DNA from: CAZJGF01 sp964545665
GTDB taxonomy: Bacteria > Chloroflexota > Dehalococcoidia > GIF9 > AB-539-J10
Length of the DNA stretch: 10,016 nt
Reading direction: 5' to 3'
NCBI GenBank assembly: GCA_964545665.1
Contig: CAZJGF010000055.1
Location: 1-10,016, forward strand
Part shown: piece by piece, positions 7,166 to 10,016 of the stretch
Layout: each line of letters starts with the position of its first letter
Position numbering within the stretch: position 1 is the first letter of the stretch
Made by a program: the position numbers and the translations under genes
Notes under the pieces: generated by a model
What the model was told of the DNA's origin: nothing
Database searches by the model: none
What the model saw: only the letters and a program-made list of their open reading frames with translations

Positions 7166-7188
7166 GCTAGCGAATGGGCAGGTAACAT
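7160..7188 (+). promoter_or_regulatory. Sigma-70 promoter for the 290-residue unknown protein
   Basis: A perfect -35 box TTGACA (7160-7165) is followed after exactly 17 bases by TAACAT (7183-7188), four of six matches to the -10 consensus. The predicted start near 7195 gives a leader of about 64 bases that ends in a strong ribosome binding site. Confidence 0.6.
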
Positions 7189-7258
7189 AGCGAAACCAGT
7201 TGATTTGTGAAGCGACGCATGCTGTTAAGTCGTAATATCTATTTCTAAGGAGGAAGTT

Positions 7259-8131
7259 ATGTTCTACGAGGTAAACATTCCTGAGCCGGGGTCAAAGAAA
7301 ATCGCGGCCTTGGTGACCTTGAACCCATCGGAGTCCAGGCGACTGTTGGCTAAAGCAGTGGCGGCTCTTCCCGAGGTGCAGAATGCCTGGAAAAATGGGA
7401 TGATTATTATCGCCAGAGGTATCACCAGCGCCTATATTAGTGAGGAACTGTTCAAAATATCAGTGGAGCCCAAAGCGGGCCAGACTATAGGCATGGTCGT
7501 TAATGGGATGACCGACGCTAACTCAGGTCCACCCCCTTGCACCTGGCACGTAATACGCAAGGGCAAAGTGGTGGAAAATGCTGACTCGAACGTTGAGATA
7601 CTGGATTTTGGGCCTGACGACGTGTTCATCAAAGGGGCCAACGCTATTGACAAGGAGGGCAATGCTGGGATTATGACCTCTTCACTGAAGGGAGGCACCT
7701 GGGGCATGTTCACGCCTATAGTGACGTCCCGGGGCTCGCAGCTCATAATAGCGGCGGGCCTGGAGAAGATGGTCCCCTCGGTCATGGAGGCTTGTAATCA
7801 CAGCGGCATTTACTACTACAAGTACAGTTTAGGATTGCCAGCAAAACTTGTGCCGGCCATCACCGGCAAGTTGGTCACCGAGATACAGGCCTTAGCTGTG
7901 CTTGCCGGCGTTAAGGCTGTTCACATCTGCTCCGGGGGTGTGGGCGGCTCTGAGGGCGCGGTAGTGCTGGCGTTGGAGGGTGACGAGACCCGTGTGAAGA
8001 AGGCCTTCGAGCTGGTAAAATCAATAAAGGGCGAGCCCTCAGTGACACTGCCTGATACTTTTCGTGTAGGCTCGCCGGCTGATTACAGTTATGATGCCCT
8101 GGCCCAACTCGCTACGCTTAAGGGCGCCTAA
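7259..8131 (+). CDS. Uncharacterised protein, possible NagB/RpiA/CoA-transferase-like fold
   Basis: This 290-residue soluble protein has no signal peptide or membrane helix, and I do not recognise a named family. The start is secure: AAGGAGG (7247-7253) lies five bases before the ATG. Two stretches resemble the sugar-phosphate isomerase/CoA-transferase/LUD superfamily. NGMIIIARGITSAYISEEL (46-64) looks like the G-x-T-x-x-Y/x-V loop region. VFIKGANAIDKEGNAG (122-137) resembles the GADAID-x-x-G-N signature of RpiA and LUD proteins, and GLEKMVPS (167-174) follows. A glycine-rich segment CSGGVGGSEGAVVLALEG (224-241) leads into an alpha/beta-looking C-terminus (VKKAFELVKSIKGEP, 246-260) that could be a separate small ferredoxin-like domain. 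It has its own promoter and is probably monocistronic. A CoA-, sugar-phosphate- or nucleotide-binding role is inference only. Confidence 0.9.
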   Translation: MFYEVNIPEPGSKKIAALVTLNPSESRRLLAKAVAALPEVQNAWKNGMIIIARGITSAYISEELFKISVEPKAGQTIGMVVNGMTDANSGPPPCTWHVIRKGKVVENADSNVEILDFGPDDVFIKGANAIDKEGNAGIMTSSLKGGTWGMFTPIVTSRGSQLIIAAGLEKMVPSVMEACNHSGIYYYKYSLGLPAKLVPAITGKLVTEIQALAVLAGVKAVHICSGGVGGSEGAVVLALEGDETRVKKAFELVKSIKGEPSVTLPDTFRVGSPADYSYDALAQLATLKGA

Positions 8132-8180
8132 ACAGGGCGTTATACCTTTCCCTTGCAGCGCGGGTGTCCTCTACTGGGCA

Positions 8181-8196
8181 AAGCAGGGCACTGCTT
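8181..8196. terminator. Possible hairpin terminator after the unknown protein gene
   Basis: AAGCAG-GGCA-CTGCTT is a perfect 6-bp stem with a four-base loop, starting 50 bases after the stop codon at 8131. It is not followed by a T-tract (the next bases are GGTGTAATTTC), so it is at best a weak or non-canonical terminator or an mRNA 3'-end stabiliser. Confidence 0.25.
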
Positions 8197-8373
8197 GGTG
8201 TAATTTCTGGAGAGCGCTTCTGCCTGGAACCACGCTATCTATCACCCCATCCGGTACTCTTGAATCTTTGAGCAGAGAGGCATACAGCTCCTTCCCTGGC
8301 TCTTTCCTAACCTGTTCGTATGGGATTTCACCAGGCCCACCAGGAAAAGCCAATAGTCAGATGCTGCTGAGGC

Positions 8374-8402
8374 TTGACAAAGCCAGGACTGCCACCTAAA
8401 TT
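8374..8402 (+). promoter_or_regulatory. Sigma-70 promoter for the MFS transporter gene
   Basis: A perfect TTGACA (8374-8379) is spaced by 17 bases from TAAATT (8397-8402), four of six matches to the -10 consensus. Initiation near 8409 gives a leader of about 70 bases. The -10 box lies within the 9-bp palindrome CTAAATTAG (8396-8404). Confidence 0.55.
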
Positions 8403-8416
8403 AGCAATTACTGGTT

Positions 8417-8440
8417 TGTGCTGACATTGGCGACGGCACA
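8417..8440 (+). other. Stem-loop in the MFS gene leader
   Basis: TGTGCTG (8417-8423) can pair with CGGCACA (8434-8440) as a 7-bp stem containing one G-U pair, enclosing a ten-base loop. It lies shortly after the predicted transcription start and about 25 bases before the ribosome binding site. It may stabilise or regulate the mRNA, or form an operator as DNA. No known riboswitch class is apparent. Confidence 0.3.
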
Positions 8441-8479
8441 CGGATTCAGCATCCTATTTAGCGGTAAAAGGAACTCGTC

Positions 8480-9760
8480 TTGACTGAACACGGAATATCA
8501 CCACTGGGTCGCGTCCGGAAAACAGGGTTTTTCTATGGCTACATGGTGGTTGTGGCTGCCTTTTGCTCCCAGGGAATATTCTGGGGTACGTATCAGTCTT
8601 TCGGCGTCTTCTTCATGCCATTGATAGGCGAATTTGGCTGGTCGAGGGCGGCGATTTCTGGTGCTGCCTCATTGTGCTGGCTCCTCACTGGCTTCATCAG
8701 CATCGTCGCTGGGACCTTGAGCGATAGGTTCGGCCCCAGGCGGGTCATGACCGGCTGCGGCTTCTTCTTCGGCCTGGCCTATCTACTGATGGCGCAGGTT
8801 ACCAGCATCTGGCAGCTTTATCTCTATTACAGCCTGATAATAGCTGTAGGCATGAGCGCTGCGGATGTTGTCCCGCTGTCCACGGTAAGCAGATGGTTCG
8901 TTAAGAAAAGAGGAGCGATGACCGGTATTACCAAAGTCGGCACAGGCGCCGGGATGATGGCTATACCGCTGGTGGCCAGTCGCCTCGTTGCTGGCTACGG
9001 CTGGCGCACGGCCTATACTGTTCTGGGGGCTGGGGCTCTAGTAGCGCTTGTGTCCGTCGCCCAGCTCTTCAAGCGTGACCCGGCTCAGACGGGGCAGTTT
9101 GCCGATGGTGAGGAGAAAGGAGATGCCGGCCGGTCCGATTCGGTAGAGGCCGGGCTATCCCTTCAGGAGGCGATACACCTGAGACAATTATGGACGGTCT
9201 GCGCCGCATACCTGTGCGTCACTTTTTGCGTTCAGACTTTGATGGTTCACATTGTTCCTCACGCAGAGGATATCGGTATTTCGCCGGCAAACGCTGCCAA
9301 TGTGCTCTCCACCATCGGAGGGGTAAGCATTGCCGGCAGGCTTGTAATGGGCAAGCTGGGCGATAAAATCGGCCATGAGCGGGCAATGGCTATTTGCTTT
9401 CTTCCTATGTTAGGAGCTTTACTCTGGCTGCAAACGGCCAAAGAGCTGTGGATGTTGTACCTGTTTGCTGCTGTATATGGGTTCGGCCACGGTGGCTTTT
9501 TCGCCCTCATCTCGCCGCTGCTGGCCCAATTGTTTGGAACCAAGTCCCAGGGTGCAATCTTCGGAATTGCTATTGCCGTTGGCGCAGTTGGTGGGGCTAT
9601 TGGCCCGCTCCTGGCTGGCCACATATTTGATCTAACCGGTAGCTATCGGATACCGTTCTTAATCGTAGCTGGGCTGATTACTGTGGCATTGATACTAATC
9701 ATGCCATTGGGGTGGCGCAGCCGTAAGGGGAAGGCGAATGGGGTTGGCAGCAGAGTCTAA
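8480..9760 (+). CDS. MFS transporter, OFA / monocarboxylate-type
   Basis: This 426-residue, twelve-helix major facilitator of the inner membrane opens with the FFYGYMVVVAAFCSQGI pattern (17-33) and the SFGVFFMPLIGEFGWSRAAISGA segment (40-62), typical of the oxalate:formate antiporter (OFA) and monocarboxylate transporter group. The loop 2-3 signature GTLSDRFGPRRV (78-89) and its half-repeat GRLVMGKLGDKIGHERA (286-302) are both intact. A charged cytoplasmic loop between the two six-helix halves lies near 199-230. Members carry small carboxylates such as oxalate, formate, lactate or pyruvate; the substrate here is not determined. The start is TTG, chosen because AAAAGGAA (8466-8473) lies at good spacing upstream and no suitable ATG precedes the first helix. 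It has its own promoter. A tripartite-regulator or drug-efflux role is less likely. Confidence 0.93.
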   Translation: MTEHGISPLGRVRKTGFFYGYMVVVAAFCSQGIFWGTYQSFGVFFMPLIGEFGWSRAAISGAASLCWLLTGFISIVAGTLSDRFGPRRVMTGCGFFFGLAYLLMAQVTSIWQLYLYYSLIIAVGMSAADVVPLSTVSRWFVKKRGAMTGITKVGTGAGMMAIPLVASRLVAGYGWRTAYTVLGAGALVALVSVAQLFKRDPAQTGQFADGEEKGDAGRSDSVEAGLSLQEAIHLRQLWTVCAAYLCVTFCVQTLMVHIVPHAEDIGISPANAANVLSTIGGVSIAGRLVMGKLGDKIGHERAMAICFLPMLGALLWLQTAKELWMLYLFAAVYGFGHGGFFALISPLLAQLFGTKSQGAIFGIAIAVGAVGGAIGPLLAGHIFDLTGSYRIPFLIVAGLITVALILIMPLGWRSRKGKANGVGSRV

Positions 9761-9801
9761 CTGTTAGCATAGATTGGAGAATAACCTTCGGTTTTATGGC
9801 A

Positions 9802-9831
9802 ATGCTGTTATTAAGATCCTTATCGCAGCAT
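9802..9831. terminator. Imperfect inverted repeat between convergent genes
   Basis: ATGCTG (9802-9807) pairs with CAGCAT (9826-9831), and an inner TAAG (9812-9815) pairs with CTTA (9819-9822) around a three-base loop. The two stems are separated by a small internal loop. It lies between the MFS stop (9760) and the stop of the minus-strand partial gene (9842), the right place for a bidirectional terminator. It lacks a T-tract on either side. A weaker AACC-TTC-GGTT hairpin followed by TT (9783-9795) is also present. Confidence 0.35.
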
Positions 9832-9841
9832 AAGTTGTTAA

Positions 9842-10016
9842 TCACACAAGGTGGATGATAGCTATGCCGCTAACAATCATGGCGGTAGCGATGAGCCGCA
9901 TGGCTAGAATCCATTTGCCGTAACGCCACTTCAGGAACATGGGCGACAAGCGGCTCAGAACAAGGGCGGCCATAAGCACGAACATGGGGCGGCTGCTAAT
10001 AATAGTCGATACTAGA
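9842..10016 (-). CDS. C-terminal end of an unidentified membrane protein (partial)
   Basis: On the minus strand an open frame enters from the right edge and runs 57 codons to a TGA at 9842-9844. The visible part is largely hydrophobic, with two likely membrane helices (around PMFVLMAALVLS and ATAMIVSGIAIIHLV) joined by a basic, aromatic loop (MFLKWRYGKWILAMR). This looks like the last two helices of an inner-membrane transporter or permease ending at the membrane. The start and most of the protein lie outside the window, so I cannot assign a family. It is convergent with the MFS gene. Confidence 0.6.
   Translation of the reverse strand, partial: LVSTIISSRPMFVLMAALVLSRLSPMFLKWRYGKWILAMRLIATAMIVSGIAIIHLV

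Larger units (their letters stand above)
8132..8479. other. Gene-poor 348-bp intergenic stretch
   Basis: Between the unknown protein and the MFS gene I see a 6-bp hairpin (8181-8196), a TTGACA promoter (8374-8402) and a leader stem-loop (8417-8440). There is also a minus-strand reading frame of 60 codons (8171-8353, TTG start, no ribosome binding site) with protein-like composition (for example LLKDSRVPDGVIDSVVPG). The frame is closed by a stop immediately upstream of its TTG and matches no family I know, so it is not called as a gene. It could be a gene remnant. Confidence 0.5.

Noticed and set aside
8091..8399. Plus-strand frame of 102 codons overlapping the end of the unknown protein gene
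   Set aside because: It overlaps a real gene out of frame, has no ribosome binding site at its start, and its sequence (serine-, proline- and cysteine-rich) looks like non-coding translation.
1..10016. tRNA or rRNA genes, CRISPR array, insertion sequence, prophage or attachment sites
   Set aside because: I saw no regularly spaced repeats, tRNA-like cloverleaf or T-loop sequence, transposase or integrase frame, or terminal inverted repeats on reading both strands by eye.

Overview
The window looks like chromosomal DNA of an anaerobic bacterium. It holds six complete protein genes and one gene cut by the right edge. There are no RNA genes, CRISPR arrays, transposases or phage genes. The main clue to lifestyle is a 1381-residue fusion of two 2-hydroxyacyl-CoA-dehydratase activase (BadF/BadG/BcrA/BcrD) modules with a DUF2229/HgdB-like cysteine-rich tail. 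I know this family from strict anaerobes such as Clostridia, anaerobic Desulfobacterota and Dehalococcoidia-type Chloroflexota. Base composition is close to balanced. I lean weakly towards a Dehalococcoidia-like or deltaproteobacterial source, but nothing here fixes the taxon.

Layout. Positions 1-1686 carry two minus-strand genes: a flavin-reductase/flavoredoxin-like FMN protein (23-601) and a BASS/SBF-type transporter (766-1686). Each has its own sigma-70-like promoter. A 193-bp divergent intergenic region (1687-1879) separates the transporter from the large activase fusion (1880-6025, plus). That region carries back-to-back promoters and an 8-bp inverted repeat. A convergent EamA/DMT transporter follows (6093-6968, minus). 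After a second divergent region comes a 290-residue protein of unknown function (7259-8131, plus). It has a strong Shine-Dalgarno and a TTGACA-N17-TAACAT promoter, and may have a NagB/RpiA/CoA-transferase-like fold. A gene-poor stretch of 348 bp (8132-8479) holds a small hairpin, a doubtful 60-codon reading frame and another TTGACA-type promoter. Next is an OFA-type major facilitator (8480-9760, plus, TTG start). The window ends in the C-terminus of an unidentified membrane protein (9842-10016, minus).

How the genes may fit together. Three transporters, two of them from families that often move organic anions (BASS and OFA-MFS), surround a redox ATPase fusion, a flavoprotein and an unknown protein. 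This would suit uptake or export of carboxylates linked to low-potential CoA-ester or small-molecule reduction. The genes are mostly separate transcription units, though, so the functional link is inference from neighbourhood only. The most interesting item is the fusion itself. Its two activase modules each keep the cluster cysteine pair, but only the second keeps the canonical GGQDSK ATP-site motif. The tail appears to have two halves with three well-placed cysteines each. The two genes without a Shine-Dalgarno (the fusion and the EamA gene) both have a -10-like hexamer placed so that their mRNAs would be nearly leaderless.
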